Shown here: one piece after another, positions 1-10,641 of the stretch
Layout of the letters: each line of letters opens with the position of its first letter
Numbering within the stretch: position 1 is the first letter of the stretch
From: Euclidia mi
Lineage: Eukaryota; Arthropoda; Insecta; Lepidoptera; Erebidae
Length of the DNA: 64,000 bases
Assembly: GCA_944739405.2 (NCBI GenBank)
Contig: OX123183.2
Span: 94,812,729-94,876,728, forward strand
Reading direction: 5' to 3'
Notes under the pieces: model-generated
What the model was told of the DNA's origin: nothing
Seen by the model: only the letters and a program-made list of their open reading frames with translations
Databases searched by the model: none
Translations under genes and position numbers: made by a program

Positions 1-188
1 CAAATACAATACGTTGAATATATTCCGTTTCTGCTTATAAAGGTGTTCCAACATAATATGAACAATTTGCAAACGTTTTCGAGGCACTTGTACGTGCTTA
101 AATTATTTTGGAATGTCCATTTTTTTCTTCAAAATTCTCGCCCGTTTCTAAGCAAGCCTGAATAAAAGCATTTTATTTGCGTACTTCC

Positions 189-299
189 AATAACGAGCGG
201 TTGGATGCGGGCGGCTCAAGACCGGTCTGTGTGGAGAACCTTGGGGGAGTCCTATGTCCAGCAGTGGACGTCGTTTGGCTGATATGATGAATAACGAGC
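189..299 (+). mobile_element. 5'-truncated RTE-type LINE 3' end with 10-bp TSD
   Basis: The inserted piece (199-289) encodes a run that reads WMRAAQDRSVWRTLGESYVQ, then QWTSFG and a stop, followed by a short TGA-rich tail. This is the C-terminus and tail seen on lepidopteran RTE-type LINEs. It is flanked by a perfect duplication AATAACGAGC at 189-198 and 290-299, so it is a single target-primed insertion truncated to 91 bp. Related tails lie at 3570-3665, near 12660-12740 and at 15665-15838. The clade name is from family knowledge; the duplication is seen directly. Confidence 0.8.
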
Positions 300-561
300 T
301 GCGTCTGATCGTTACATGAGGCGGTATGGAATGACACGTTTTGTGGAACTTACTCAGCGATAATACATGAGCCTCTTTGTGAGGTCCCTAAACTTAAGTG
401 GATTAAAAAAGAAATTAAAATATTAATGATCTTACGGGTAAGTTAATTAACGTAACTATAGTTTACTATAGCATTTAAATTCATGTTATTATTGTATAAA
501 AAATAGAGTAATATGAGACGACCTCATGTTTAGCAGAGTTTATCCGGCCAGAAAATGTTGC

Positions 562-1966
562 CATCTATCTTCGCGCCGATTTTCCTTATAAAATACTCGC
601 TATCTCACCTTCTGATTCAATTTCTTCAGCTGAATACCTTTTCCTTGAGGCTTGGGTCAAGGGGGCCAAAATCGTACTAGGGGTCATTTACTGTCCTCCC
701 TCAACAGATTACTTCTCCAGTATAGAATCTATACTGGAATCCTTGGGGTCAGAATATGCCCACCATATTGTCATGGGCGATTTCAATACCAATCACCTTT
801 CTCCTCAGTCCTCTAGAACCCGTAAAGTCATACAGATTGTCGAGTCATGTAACCTCCACATTCTGCCTTTACAAGCAACTCATCATAACATTGATGGGGA
901 GGATACATGGCTAGATTTAATTTGCATCTCTGCTCCTTCCCTAGATTCTAAACATGGCCAACATCCCGCTCCTGGTTTCTCCCATCATGATTTGATCTTC
1001 CTCTCATACATCCTAATGCCTCCCATTCCCCTCCTAAGGTTCTGCATGTGCGTTCCTTTGGGCGTATGGACGTGAATAAGCTGGTAGGAGATGCGTCGTC
1101 TATAAACTGGAATCAGCTGATGGCTTCTACGAATATTGACGACAAGGTTGAAAAATTCAACGCCACTGTACTCAAATTGTACAATGTTCATGCGCTTGTT
1201 AGGAAAGTAAAACTAAAGCGTCCACCTGCTCCCTGGATCACGAAGGAGGTCCAGATAGCAATGAAACGTAGGAATCGTGCTTTTCTTAAATTCAAAAACC
1301 ATAACACCGATAATTATTGGTCTCGATATAAGGTTGCAAGGAATTGGTGTAATCAGGTGATACGTAACGCCAAACGCCGCCATATTCTCAACAGCATAAA
1401 TTCAACTCCTCTCCTGCTAATATCTGGAAGTTCCTCAGGACTCTAGGTATTGGCAAACAACGAAGTTTTGATCTGCAGTTGACAGTTGGTTTAGATGAAA
1501 TAAATAAACATTTCTCTTCTTCTAACCATTTGGATCATCTTATCAAATGTCGCACTGTAGATTTTTTGTCTAACCTTCCTCGTCCTGACATAGAGCCTTT
1601 TAAATTTTCTTCAGTGACCTCGGGTGAGATTAAAAAGATACTCATATCCTTAAAATCCAACGCCGTAGGCTGTGATCACATTAGTCGAAGGATGATCGTC
1701 ACTGTAATTATTGAACTGTTACCTGCTATTACACACATCATCAACTTTTCGCTTGACACAGGTGCGTTTCCCCACCTATGGCGTAAAGCCTTAGTGATAC
1801 CTTTGCCTAAGATTCCGAACCCTACTCTCCCCAACCATTTACGTCCCATATCAATCCTTCCTTTTCTTTCGAAGGTGCTTGAGGCCTGTGTCCAGAAACA
1901 ACTATACAATTTTATATTTCGGAACAATCTGTTAAGCCCATTTCAATCTGGATTCAGACCTAAACT
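562..1966 (+). pseudogene. CR1-group LINE ORF2 fragment: endonuclease plus start of RT
   Basis: Three successive frames join into one degenerate LINE protein. The first (562-1040) is an APE-type endonuclease with VAIYLRADF, the catalytic-loop motif VMGDFNT and the HHDLIFLS end motif. The second (about 1045-1410) is the linker with PAPWITKEVQ. The third (1479-1960) is the N-terminal RT region with NAVGCD, LRPISILPFLSKVLEA and FQSGFRP. Two frameshifts separate these parts, and the sequence breaks off just after FQSGFRP, where a BEL/Pao fragment begins. It resembles the LINE at 38815-43400 but is clearly divergent. The C-terminal relic at 5766-6468 may be the missing end of the same copy. No active product is possible. 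Confidence 0.85.
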
Positions 1967-2995
1967 CTCGCCCCTGTCCTCACTGTGGAGGACAGCATTT
2001 GGACATTCTCTGTATGAATGCCAGAGAGGTTGGCCGCTTGTCCAACCAGCCACCGCCGCGCACGGGCGGGTGTTTTGAAGGTGGCAGCCGAGGCTCACCG
2101 GCGCGTAGCCGAGAGTCGCCTCGCTCAATTGATCGCCACTCGCCCCGCTTGGAGAACCGTAGCGTGCGCACGCCTCCTCTCTCTCGCGCACCTGAATGTG
2201 CTGTTCAGCGTCACCAGCACCATGACTGCTGCCCCAGGTATTCCCCTCCTTTGGCGGAGCGTCCCCGCCTTGACTCGCGCCCACCTCGTTTTGGGCGGGT
2301 GCGCCACTATGACCCCCCACAGATGGCGCGCGGATCGAGTCATCGCGCCTTTGAGGACTTCAAGCCGCACCCCCATTATGATTTGCCTGGTCCTGGCCAA
2401 CGATCGCCGCTCAGGCAACAATAGGTCATTGACCCCTGCCCTATAACGCCAACCTCCGTTCAAACGCCCATTGAGACCGTTATCCTACCAACGGTTGCTG
2501 TTCGGGTCTGGGGACCCACGGGGACCTCTGTTGTTATCCGTGCTATATTGGACACAGGTTCACAAGGTTGCATTGTTTCCACTTATTTGGTAGGGCAGGT
2601 TAAATTAAATATGGGCTCTTTTCCAAATTGTATACGGGGCATAGGGGACGTAGCCTCTAATGTTGAAGGGCAAGTTAAGGTTTTGTTTGGCCCTGTTGAA
2701 TCTTCACACCCGAGGATTAAAACCTCGGCTATTGTGCTGAAGAATATTTTGGATATGCATCCACAGAAGCAGCTACCTGCTGCTATGGTGAATTTGACAT
2801 CGGGATTGGAACTGGCGGACCCCAAATTTGGCACACCGGGACAAATCGACTTGTTGATTGGCTCTGATGTCTTCGGTGGAATTTTGAAATTTTGAAAACG
2901 GGTCTTGGTGCCAAATGGTTTGACTCGAATCTGGACTCCTTCTCTTCCCTCTTATCTTAGTTACTATCTTCAATATTTAAGTTCTAATCATGACA
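1967..2995 (+). pseudogene. BEL/Pao LTR-retrotransposon fragment: Gag zinc knuckle and protease
   Basis: One frame from about 1969 carries a zinc-knuckle-like motif (CPHCGGQH followed by a Cys, CX2CX3HX4C), a long Arg/Pro-rich linker, and then a retropepsin of the A17 (Pao) type. The protease shows the catalytic AILDTGSQGCIVS and, near the C-terminal side, LADPKFGTPGQIDLLIGSDV, which is characteristic of BEL/Pao proteases. A TAG at 2422-2424 separates linker from protease in the same frame, and a TGA follows at 2893-2895. RT, RNase H and integrase are absent. The fragment abuts a LINE at 1966 and a TIR element at 3001. The family call is firm for the protease and moderate for the knuckle. It cannot replicate. 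Confidence 0.8.
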
Positions 2996-3000
2996 AAAAA

Positions 3001-4169
3001 CATATATATATACACCGCTATTTTTTAATTAGTACAAAAAATTTAACAGGGCTCTAAGTATCTTTAACTGATCATAATTATGTAGTTGAAAAATAAAAAC
3101 ACTAAGTCCCAAAACTGTCTCAAAACTGTCCACAAAAATACGTGATAATTGGTAAATGCAATACTAATACTATGACTGACCCGTGTACTATCATACCATT
3201 GATAAATTACCCCCCCCCCCCCCCGCCCCTCTACAGTACTAAATTACTAGCGAAAGTCAGCGTATCTAATTTCGTTGCAAAACTTAATTGTTTGTCTACG
3301 TTTGCCCGACGCGATGGCCTATCATATCAGTTCATATCACGGGAGTATAAAGCTATGCTTCGTGCGTACTTTTTGAGTGGAAAAATCGCGAGTGCAGCTG
3401 TGTACCCATGGACATCGTATTGTGAGTGTACAAAAGTGACCGGGTCAGTGTCAAACAATTAAAACAGTGCATATTGGATGCTTTTGACAACGGTGGTGGA
3501 CATTTCGAAGGACAATGGAAATACTTGTAAGTTTAGTAAATAATACGTACTTAAGTAAATAATAATTTGATGCAGGCGCCTCAAAATCGGTCTGTGTTCT
3601 CCACACACCTTGAGGAAGGCCTATGTCCAACAGTGGACGTCTCTAGGCTGACATGATGACGATCAAATAATTTGTAAATAGCAGATGATTCTAACTTCAT
3701 AAATACGCCAAAATTACTCTTTTCTTTTAGTCCAGAACACCATCTTTTATTTTGATATTTGTTTGCTTTCTAATTACATACCTCCGTATTTAATTACTTG
3801 TTAAACGATAAATTTTACCGGTCCTACGCCCGAATGAAGTATGAAGGAGAGGGTAGAACTAACAAAATTTAAAAATAACTACCTACATTTATTATTTTTC
3901 TTCATTTTATTTTCTATTGCTACCTACATCATAAGTGCGACAGAGAGAATGCGAATGAGCAGGATGGAATATTATCAATGAATTAGTGAATGGATTGTAA
4001 AATATGACTATGATTTAAGTGAGATTTTCTACAATAAACAAATGATAATAACTTTGCTATTTATTAATATTATGAAATTCTTACGTCACATATATGATAA
4101 TAATATCTTCGCTAATCTGTCCTTAAAGTTTTTGTACTAATTAAAAAATAGCGGTATATATATATATGT
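3001..4169. mobile_element. 1.17-kb element with about 40-bp terminal inverted repeats
   Basis: The left end (3001-3045) and the reverse complement of the right end (4125-4169) match almost base for base around CCGCTATTTTTTAATTAGTA, each beside a run of alternating TA. The TA runs make the exact border uncertain, but they suit a TA-target (Tc1/mariner-like) DNA transposon. The interior has no recognisable transposase. It holds a run of 15 C at 3210-3224 and a nested RTE-tail insertion (3570-3665). A 106-residue open frame inside (3142-3462) crosses the poly-C run and shows no family signal, so I do not call it a gene. Confidence 0.65.
3561..3674 (+). mobile_element. 5'-truncated RTE-type LINE tail with 9-bp TSD, nested
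   Basis: The insert (3570-3665) carries the same tail as at 199-289 (GCCTATGTCCAACAGTGGAC, then a TGATGA-type end). The perfect duplication AATAATTTG at 3561-3569 and 3666-3674 defines it. It sits inside the TIR element at 3001-4169, so it inserted later than that element. Confidence 0.75.
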
Positions 4170-4171
4170 TC

Positions 4172-5027
4172 AAACATGAACATGACATTCTTGGCATTCC
4201 AACACACATCCAACTTATCACCGAGGAAGATGCGTGATATTTTAAGATCAACTAACTTATCACGTACGGCGGTCGGCTCAAAGATGCTGCATCGGCGCAA
4301 TACACCGACGGCACACAACTAAATACGTGTGTATGTGTATATAGAATAAGTTTAGTATATAAGACAATAATTTTAAGAAATAAATCAGTCATTTGTTCAC
4401 TCCTGACTTTGACTCATTACCCTTCCTAAACCTCTCACTGCGGCCAAGACACCTTTAGCCGTCACCCTGATCGGTCTTGTGAGTCTGCTCGACCGGCAGT
4501 GAGAAAACCATTTCCACCACCCCTAAATCCTACCCAATTCCGTCTGTCGCCTTAGGTCTCCCGGTGGCAGATATCCTGGACTATTATATATAAGTATTTA
4601 TAAAATACGATATAGTAGGGCTAGGGGGATAGGGACATTAGGGTTTAGGGACCACAACAACGACGCCTTTGTAGGAATTAGATAGTTTGTAGGAATAGTT
4701 CATAGGACACCTAGGTTTACTACATAATACGTAGGATAGGTGTTAGATTAGATCTAAAATAGGGATAGGTTTATCGTAGGTAGGTTAGGCTAGATATAGG
4801 AACCAGTAGGCTTAAATTAGGATAAGTCTAGGTTTAGGTACGTGCAAGCTTAGGGCTATACTTAAGAGCTATCGAAGGTTAGGCCCTAACTTGTACAATA
4901 TATATATATGTTTTTTGTATTTATTATTATTACATGTATTTATTTATAATTTTATACCTAGTATTTATTCAAGTATTATTCTAATATACTCATATAATTA
5001 TGAATGTCGCACCTACTGTTATATTAT
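4172..5027. other. AT-rich spacer with TAGG-rich low-complexity stretch
   Basis: No gene is visible. From 4600 to 4870 the sequence is rich in the tetramer TAGG in irregular spacing. The stretch 4320-4450, with AATAAA at 4380-4385, could be a remnant of the LTR belonging to the BEL/Pao fragment upstream, but I see no paired LTR and no primer-binding site. Confidence 0.4.
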
Positions 5028-5029
5028 CT

Positions 5030-5130
5030 CTGCACCACCCTAGGTTGACTGGTAGAGAATGCCTAAGGTATTAAGTCCGCCTTTGTACCACATTTTTGTA
5101 GTTCAAGAAGTTAAATAAATATTTCTGAAA
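5030..5130 (+). mobile_element. LINE 3'-UTR tail relic
   Basis: The motif GGTTGACTGGTAGAGAATGC followed by ATTAAGTCCGCCTTTGTACC and an AAATAAATA end is a 3' tail found on lepidopteran CR1/Jockey-group LINEs. It parallels the tail at 10255-10372 (GGTTGCCTGGAAGAGATCGC). There is no coding part here. Confidence 0.55.
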
Positions 5131-5307
5131 CATTAGTTGTATAACAGTAATAATCTGAGATGTAACATGTTAGGCTAGTTTGAATACTCCACATCTACGT
5201 TACGTACGTCTAAGTTTGTGAAAGCAACCAAATTTTTGCTTTGCAAGCGCTGCTCCTATTCATTCAAAAGCTCTGATTAGAAATCTAAAACTTTTTATAT
5301 TTATTTA

Positions 5308-5500
5308 CTAGCTGTTTCCCGCAGTTTCACCCGCGTCTAGAGGGAACTATTACGCGTACCCAGTTACTCCTTGGTACATCAGCTATCCGCCAGTGAAAGT
5401 CCCGTCAAAATCGGTCTAGCCGTTCCAAAGATTAGCGAGCACAAACAGACAGACAGACAGAGACCGAAAGACAGACAGACAAAAATTTTAAAATATGTAA
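5308..5500 (-). mobile_element. Helitron-like 3' end (minus strand)
   Basis: Read on the minus strand, the sequence ends with a short GC hairpin region (ACGCGGGTGAAACTGCGGG), then AAACAGCTAG and a flanking T. That is the CTAG|T end expected of Helitrons. Upstream on the same strand are repeated CTGT/GTCTG runs (5448-5480 as CAGA repeats on plus). The 5' TC end was not located, so the left limit of the element is arbitrary. Confidence 0.55.
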
Positions 5501-5765
5501 TTTCGGTATATGTTACGTGTATACATCCAATCATGCATTTAGTAAAAAGCGGTAATTTTAATATTAAAAACAGACACTCCAATTTTATTTATGTGTGTAT
5601 AGCTGTGTATAGAAGATAAATCATCAAATGCGGATAGTAAAATTTATTTTACTCACGCTACAAAATAGTTAACCGTAAAAAGTAAAACTCGCTTTAACCA
5701 ATCAAATGAAAGCAAACGAGTTGAATTTCATTACAAAAAAAAATGTTTTTTTAGCAATTTGAGGA

Positions 5766-6468
5766 TATTTTAATTGATATAATCTTGAATCCCAATTATC
5801 ATTGGGAGCCCAAGAATAATCAGCAGGCTGGACTTGGGCATCGCTACCACCTGTCACATTTAATGGCATTAACATACTTCTGAGCTCAACCGTCAAAGAT
5901 CTCGGCAAACACCTTGATTCTACACTCAGCTGGCAACCCCAGATCACAAATGCCAAAAAGTAACTGGTGTCCTACGTTGTCAGTACCGCCTGAATAACTT
6001 CCTTCCTACCAAGACAAAGACAATGCTTGTACAGAGTCGTAGGTTTTACCTATAATCGACTAAGGTGATTGTGTTATTTCGACCTGAATGCAGATCAACA
6101 AACTAGACCGACTTCTCAATAATTGCATTCGGTTCATTTTCAACCTCCGTAAGTACGGCCATGTGTCAGCATATCGTACTCAGCTATCATGGTTACCTAT
6201 CCGACAGCGTCGCAATATGCGTGCGTTGTCTACACCTTACTCTTTACTTCATTCTCCTAATAGCCCTAGCTATCTAACTCCGCATTTTCAATACCGTTGC
6301 TCTTACCATGATAGAAATCTTCGCTCTTCTCACAATTATCTTCTTCTATGTCCCTCTCATAGCTCAAGTCTTGTTCATTCTTCTTTCAATGTTCAATCTT
6401 TTCTCCTCTGGAATGCGCTCCCTCTCGAGATTAGGATGTCGGCTAACCTACATCCTAATCTCGAGTAA
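5766..6468 (+). pseudogene. CR1-group LINE C-terminal relic
   Basis: Translation in several shifted frames gives STVKDLGKHLDSTLSWQPQI, then LDRLLNNCIRFIFNLRKYGH, LSWLPIRQRRNMRALSTPYS and FLLWNALPLEIR. These match the post-RT part of the LINE protein at 39167-42100. Multiple frameshifts and stops make it dead. With the N-terminal half at 562-1966 in the same orientation, it may be the other end of one insertion, the RT core having been lost. Confidence 0.75.
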
Positions 6469-6527
6469 CCTAACCGAGAAACCTACATCCAAATCTACAT
6501 CGAAATCACGATATGTACTTATATATA

Positions 6528-7650
6528 CAGGGTCATTTTTTAAGTAGTTCGGATATTTATTTCTGTGGTTCTATATCAATAATAGAACACATTTCCATAC
6601 ATACATACTTTTTTATCCCACCAAATCCGAGAAAAATATCCGAGAAACAAGGAAATCATAGACACAACGTTATTCATTGCAATAATACTATCATCACGCG
6701 CGCGATGTGACAGGGGTGCAGGACATGGGGGGGATGCAGGACGCGGGGTGCGGGTCGTGGTACCGTGCCGGCCGCGCGCCAGTCAACTCGGGCGCATCGA
6801 GAAAGTGGCACGTGTCGCACTTTCGCGCAAGCGCCGACGCACTCGCCGCGCGCCGGTCGTAAGTCGTTAGAATGACGTCCCAACGATTTTCAAATCGCGA
6901 GTGCTACGAAATGGTACTAATTTATTTACTCAGTGGTGAAAGCCTTCGTGCAGCTAGAACAATGGACGAACAAGAAAGTGTACCTCGAATGCAAGCTCAA
7001 GGAGTTAACAACCCAGTAGTTCCAAGTGAACGGAATATTTTAGCGGCCAACCAAAGGCTTTTGGATCATGGCCAGTTCACAACCCCTAGCCATACACTAG
7101 GGTAGGGCAGACCTCGCCTGGCTACTGACGTCGAAGACTTGATCTTCGAATTCTTCGAAAGGGATCCACAAGCCAGCACATACGATGCAGCACGTCGCTT
7201 CGGTGTGAGCCAGCCCGCAGTGTGGAGACTGCTAAACGCAGCCGGTCTCTACCAGCCGGTACAACATCTTTAGGAAGTAGACCAAGTACTTACCACGACG
7301 AGTCTTGTGTGAATGGCTTATTAATCATGCCGAAGCGAACATCCTATGGACTGATGAAGCACGGTAGGTACGTGAATAAAAATAACTTTGAAGCTAGAAC
7401 ACAGTATCAGATCGGTGTAGGTAACATAGTAGGTAGGTAGCGCGCCCGCACGCTTTATTGTGTCGCGTGCGTTGACCTCACAGCTGATAAGCCATTGGGT
7501 GACCATGAACATCTGGTTCAAGTAGATATTCTTTAATAAGCGATAACTTTGTTATTTTTTGGTAAAACAAAAAAATAAAAATACGTGTTTATTAATTTTC
7601 GTAAATGTATAACATACTAAAATATCCGAACTACATAAAAAATTACCCTG
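6528..7650 (+). mobile_element. Internally deleted Tc1/mariner-like transposon
   Basis: Terminal inverted repeats of about 32 bp begin CAGGGTCATTTTTTAAGTAG on the left and CAGGGTAATTTTTTATGTAG on the right (reverse complement), with few mismatches. TA dinucleotides lie directly outside both ends (6526-6527, 7651-7652). At 1123 bp it is shorter than an element coding for a whole transposase. The coding part keeps only the helix-turn-helix N-terminus. The stretch 6700-6860 is strikingly GC-rich compared with the neighbourhood. Confidence 0.8.
6872..7440 (+). pseudogene. Truncated Tc1/mariner-type transposase
   Basis: The frame from ATG 6872 reads MTSQRFSNRECYEMVLIYLL and continues to a TAG at 7103-7105; the same frame then continues with GRPRLATDVEDLIFEFFERD and a second HTH, DAARRFGVSQPAVWRLLNAA, to a stop near 7270. 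Two DNA-binding helices are therefore visible, as in IS630/Tc1/mariner transposases. Short pieces that look like the start of the DDE domain follow (SEHPMD, then VNKNNFEARTQYQIGVGN) in shifted frames. The catalytic core is missing. It could not mobilise itself. Confidence 0.7.
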
Positions 7651-7652
7651 TA

Positions 7653-8246
7653 TATATATCAGAGTAAAATATTTTATGCTGAAATTATTGGAGCAAATTA
7701 AATGCTGGATATATTTTTAGAGGAAGAGCGGCAGCCATATTTTCGAAAAAAGGATAGAGATTTTCAGATATTTTTACACAGTCAAGCAATATTTAATATT
7801 TTTTTGTCATAATATTTTCGCTGGTGGAACATAATACTCGGGCAATGTCGACAGTTTTATTACCTATTCTTAGTTTAAACACAAAGCACTCATAAGTAAA
7901 TTCACGACCTGAATTTTGCATCCAAACAAAAGTATAAGTCGTACCTTATAAATTTGCAAGATATGAAATTGAAAATAATCTTCAAAATTGGCTTAACAGT
8001 CATTTCTGCTGACAAGTTCCGACTAATATCAATATTGTCTTACAATTAAGATAGAGAGATACTGATATTAAGCTTCAGAGCCCTGGTGTCAAATTATTTA
8101 CTTTAACTTGTTTCATTTGATCGTTTCAATGTTAATGTCTTATCGTTTATATTCCTATTTGGGTACCTCGATCATTTTGTATATGTATATACGTGGCTTG
8201 CTTAGGGTTATAAATGCTATGTTATTGCTATATTTTAGTTACACAC
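7653..8246. other. AT-rich spacer, nothing recognised
   Basis: No coding frame of note, no terminal repeats and no tail motifs were seen between the mariner-like element and the SINE. Confidence 0.5.
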
Positions 8247-8256
8247 AAGTCTATCT

Positions 8257-8515
8257 TTATATTTATTTATAGAGTCACGCCTGTATCCCCGAAGGGTAGT
8301 CAGAGGTGTAAATATTACACCCACATTTCGCCATGAATTTTCAGGTCCCACGTAATAGGGGGCGAGCCTATTGCCGTTACTGGGCACATCACCAGACCCC
8401 GGGCTGCTACTGAGTATTCGGAAAAACCCAGTAACACTTTTGTCCGGCCCGAGAATCGAACCCGGAACCTCCGATCAGCAGTCGCATGCGTATGCACTCG
8501 ACCATGGAGGCAGTT
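8257..8515 (-). mobile_element. tRNA-derived SINE with 10-bp TSD
   Basis: On the minus strand the head carries a possible A box (TGGTCGAGTGC) and a clear B box (GGGTTCGATTCTC), the internal RNA polymerase III promoter of tRNA-derived SINEs. The body contains CGGCAATAGGCTCGCC and CTATTACGTGGGA. The tail reads CTACCCTTCGGGGATACAGG then CGTGACTCTATAAATAAA. The duplication AAGTCTATCT at 8247-8256 and 8516-8525 marks the borders. The tail matches that of the RTE-like LINE at 22860-23965. Confidence 0.85.
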
Positions 8516-8604
8516 AAGTCTATCTATTATGCGAGAGAGAAAAATTCTACAATTTTATATTTTCAAGTATTATCGTTTATATACTTCAAGTAGGTAATTG
8601 TGGG

Positions 8605-8655
8605 TAAATTACTACTCCTCTACCTACCCCTTCGGGAATACAGGCTTGACAATAT
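8605..8655 (+). mobile_element. LINE/SINE shared-tail relic
   Basis: A short match to the common tail (CTACCCCTTCGGGAATACAGG) ending in an A-rich run. Only the tail is left, so SINE and LINE origins cannot be told apart. Confidence 0.5.
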
Positions 8656-9529
8656 AAAAAAAAACTTCAAGTAAAATAGGTAGGTAGTAAAAAACGTTAT
8701 AATACTTTTAACAAAATTAAATATCAAAATATCAGTTACATTTGTTAGATAGGTACATTGCACCTACTAGTCATTAAACATAAAAGTAAAGCTACTGCGC
8801 TGAAGTTAAATACCATTCAATTTTAAATATGCTATGACTAAAACTTTTTGCCCTCGTTATTATCGGCATGAGTCAAAAGAATATAAAACCATTCGCGTAT
8901 GTTTCAAAGCGAAATTTTACTAGCGTTGTCCCTGGTTTGTCCTAGATTTTCATACTGGCGCCGGCGTGGCGCGTTCTAGACAAATCAGATTTGAACAAAA
9001 AGTGAATTGTTTCAGACATGAATTCGAATTTTTTGTACGTACGCACGAGGGTATTACGAATTCATACATCCTTGAATATCGCCAGACAGGACGTGGAGTC
9101 GTTCTAAAATCCTCAAGCTATTACGCGAACGATATGGTTACACTGCAATCCAAAAGCGAACGATCCAATCGTGAGGTAAAACCTCTTCGAACCAATTATT
9201 GGAGATCAGAAATACTATATCTTTACATTTAATTATTGTATAAGATCATGACATCAGCACAATCTACCAAAAATAATAATGGTCTATTATGCTAAACAGT
9301 AATATGTAAGATGCCATAATATCCCGGACCAGTCTTTGATATCTGGGCTACGGTCATCTATATCCATATTATTATAGCCACTATAAGCCCTACAAAAACA
9401 ACTCCAAGTCTATAGTAACGCATAAGACCAAACAGGCAATGACTAAATGGCTATTTCATTGAAAACAAAGCTTCACTGGCAGTGACTGAAGAAATATTAC
9501 GTTTCCCTGTTCCCGTACTTATTTCTGGC
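8656..9529. other. AT-rich spacer, nothing recognised
   Basis: An 88-residue open frame at 8966-9232 starts with GTG and has no family signal; I do not regard it as a gene. No inverted ends were found. Confidence 0.45.
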
Positions 9530-9563
9530 AATCCCTTCTTAGCGTGCACGCTAAGAAGGGATT
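9530..9563. repeat. Perfect 34-bp palindrome
   Basis: AATCCCTTCTTAGCGTG is followed at once by its exact reverse complement, with no loop. The half-site resembles the start of a dispersed repeat that recurs at about 55493 (AAATCCCTTCTTAGTGC), so it may be a head-to-head junction of two copies. Confidence 0.8.
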
Positions 9564-9784
9564 ACCCTACACTCGCTAAGGAATATACATGCCAAATAGC
9601 AACCTATAAACAACAATGTCAATGCACAATCTAATAACAAGAATAGTGTAAAAAATTGCCCAGCTATCTTTTACTTATTTTTAATTTATTCAGAGCAAGT
9701 TCGTCTCGACTCCGTTGGCAATAAAACGAAACGGAGTAAAGAGAATACCAACTGGCCGGCAAGCCAGTTATATACTGTAGGTAC

Positions 9785-10372
9785 AACGTGTTGTTTAATC
9801 CTAATACGTATCTCAAAGAACGTTTTAAGTTCCTTCATGACACACATTTGAGGTCGTCGGTGGATCTGAGACTGCAGATGCCAACATATTCCACAAACTT
9901 CTACGATAAATCCTTCGCTGTTGAAGATGTCCGTTTGTGGAATGCGCTGCAGGTCGAAATTAGGCTAGCTAAATCATTGAACATTTTCAAAAATGAACTA
10001 TTTGTCATTGTAAACAAATTTTATCACTGTATTTTGTGTTCATATTAATATATGTATGTATATGTATTATATTTATATGTATGTATAATATTACATACGT
10101 ATATGTTTAGCACCTACCATATCTATTGTATATATGCCTGCGTATGTATGTATAATAAATAAAAACAATTTATAGTAATCAGATACTTTTAGTCACTACT
10201 CACTACACATCAAAATCAAAGCTTTTTGTCTTTTCAGTCTGTCCATCCTAAGGTTGCCTGGAAGAGATCGCACTTTGCGATAAGGCCGCCCTTGTGCATT
10301 TGATATGTATGTAGTACACTTAAGTCATTTACACCGAATTTGTACATTTGCACAATAAAGAATTATCTATCT
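9785..10372 (+). pseudogene. 5'-truncated CR1-group LINE: C-terminus and 3' UTR
   Basis: A frame at 9788-10048 reads LFNPNTYLKERFKFLHDTHL, then LRLQMPTYSTNFYDKSFAVE and VRLWNAL, nearly the end of the LINE ORF2 at 39167-42100. It is followed by a 3' UTR containing GGTTGCCTGGAAGAGATCGC, GATAAGGCCGCCCTTGTGCA and the end CACAATAAAGAATTATCTAT. The order and tail match the minus-strand copies at 18667 and 38815. The insertion is truncated at about 9785 and lacks EN and RT. Confidence 0.85.
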
Positions 10373-10641
10373 ATACTTTCTGAAGTATATAACTGTTGGT
10401 GAAGCGCTAATGTTTTATTGGATAGTTTATGATTCTTTAAACTCGTCTTGAGCTGACAATTATTTTGAGATCTTTCGTATGAGTTCATTCTAGGCAAGAC
10501 GACTGACTTCTGAGGAAATCACTTCCATCCACGGCATCGTCTTCCCAATTCAATAAAAACTGTTTGCCATTTCTGTGTATTCATATAAAATATGTCATTT
10601 CAACATTTTTAATGGAATATTCTAGATTGACTATACCTTAA

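Noticed and set aside
985..1191. Minus-strand 68-residue open frame
   Set aside because: It is the antisense shadow of the LINE endonuclease/linker region.
3142..3462. 106-residue open frame with a poly-Pro run
   Set aside because: The Pro run is just the 15-C tract; no domain, and it lies inside a TIR element.
8257..8515. Genuine tRNA gene
   Set aside because: A- and B-box-like sites are present, but no cloverleaf acceptor stem, and the unit has a SINE body, LINE-type tail and a target duplication.
8966..9232. 88-residue open frame
   Set aside because: It starts at GTG, has no homology signal that I can see, and is of chance length.
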